From Massilibacillus massiliensis (lineage in GTDB: Bacteria; Bacillota; Negativicutes; FLKF01): DNA of 64,000 nucleotides. The notes beneath the pieces are model-generated. The model was not told the origin of the DNA. It did not search any database and worked only from the letters and a program-made list of their open reading frames with translations. Both the position numbers and the translations under genes were made by a program. Numbering within the stretch: the stretch's first letter is position 1; each line of letters begins with the position of its first letter. This document shows positions 63,681 through 64,000 of this stretch, in pieces. The DNA lies in the NCBI RefSeq assembly GCF_900086705.1, contig NZ_LT575483.1:3639533-3703532 (forward strand), given 5' to 3'.

Positions 63681-64000
63681 ATGGGCAAACAAGTCGTAAT
63701 TGCTTTAGGCGGAAATGCGCTGGGCAACACTCCGATTGAGCAAAAAGAAGCAGTGATGGCTGCTGGAAAACATATTGTCAGTCTCGTTAAAGATGGCTAT
63801 AAAATCGTTATTGTCCATGGGAACGGACCGCAAGTTGGCATGATTAATTTGGCGTTTGAACTTGCATATAAAGAGAATTCAAAAGTTTCCGCGATGCCAT
63901 TTGCTGAATGTGCGGCGATGAGTCAAGGGTATATTGGATTTCATTTACAAAATGCTTTGCAAAATATGTTCGTTGAACAAGGGATGACGACACATGTTTC
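63681..64000 (+). CDS. allK: Carbamate kinase (3' end outside window)
   Basis: ATP-forming kinase that uses carbamoyl phosphate from oxamate carbamoyltransferase to phosphorylate ADP. Only the first 106 codons are in the window. The N-terminus is MGKQVVIALGGNALGNTP, followed by VIVHGNGPQVGMINLAFELA, as in ArcC and AllK (YbcF). GAGGAG lies before the ATG. It is last of the visible operon, 42 bases after allE. Its substrate link to AllFGH is by analogy with E. coli. Confidence 0.92.
   Translation, partial: MGKQVVIALGGNALGNTPIEQKEAVMAAGKHIVSLVKDGYKIVIVHGNGPQVGMINLAFELAYKENSKVSAMPFAECAAMSQGYIGFHLQNALQNMFVEQGMTTHV

Overview
This window looks like the chromosome of an AT-rich, anaerobic, probably spore-forming member of the Negativicutes (Sporomusa/Pelosinus-like); this is inferred from gene content, not proven. 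The basis is an alpha/beta-type small acid-soluble spore protein, a GerM-domain lipoprotein, a SpoVB-type flippase, a PdaB-like deacetylase, LL-diaminopimelate aminotransferase, a reverse rubrerythrin, a DcuB-type C4-dicarboxylate carrier, flagellar MotAB and the futalosine route to menaquinone. No rRNA, tRNA or CRISPR array was seen.

Layout. 1-8150: RF3 (cut by the left edge), a GalT/HIT-like protein, a SpoVB-type flippase with a lipid kinase, a DUF815 AAA+ ATPase and DapL. 8158-18281: DcuB, a GH18-domain lipoprotein, a LysR regulator, the spore protein, a double-headed bacterial dynamin and MotAB. 18350-24015: AcpS, NAD(P)H-hydrate repair and a MazEF pair behind a large palindromic promoter, followed by cell-envelope genes (ComEC-like lipoprotein, DUF3006, AMIN/amidase, GerM). 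24071-31016: a TPP riboswitch controlling thiC, a universal stress protein, reverse rubrerythrin, thiL and tsaE-tsaB-rimI-tsaD for t6A tRNA modification. 31182-43885: a EutW/EutV-like kinase and ANTAR regulator, CIRCE-groESL, yeiH with a divergent LysR gene, a deacetylase, mqnE-mqnA-mqnC with an MTAP-family phosphorylase, and guaA.

43886-49225 is an accessory island. It holds an unexplained structured block, a 54-residue Cys-rich ORF, hypothetical genes, one pseudogene, a DUF5710/HNH-like protein, and two copies of a small cassette encoding a hydrophobic peptide of about 21 residues. The right copy has all parts of a type I toxin-antitoxin locus: a promoter, a Shine-Dalgarno sequence locked in a CCCCC-GAAA-GGGGG hairpin, a bidirectional terminator, and a convergent antisense promoter with a 17-bp spacer. 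The left copy has lost its stop codon, half of its terminator and its antisense promoter. Between the copies lie a complete IS3/IS150-type element and the stump of a second one. This cassette is the best candidate here for an undescribed system.

50635-64000 is a ureide catabolic region: AllD, a Cache-domain chemoreceptor, an alpha/beta hydrolase coupled to a PucR-type regulator, and a divergent operon encoding a fused FdrA-YlbE (AllF-AllG) protein, AllH, AllC, an MFS carrier, AllE and carbamate kinase (cut by the right edge). Together these would take allantoate through ureidoglycine and ureidoglycolate to oxamate and carbamoyl phosphate, with ATP recovered by the carbamate kinase.
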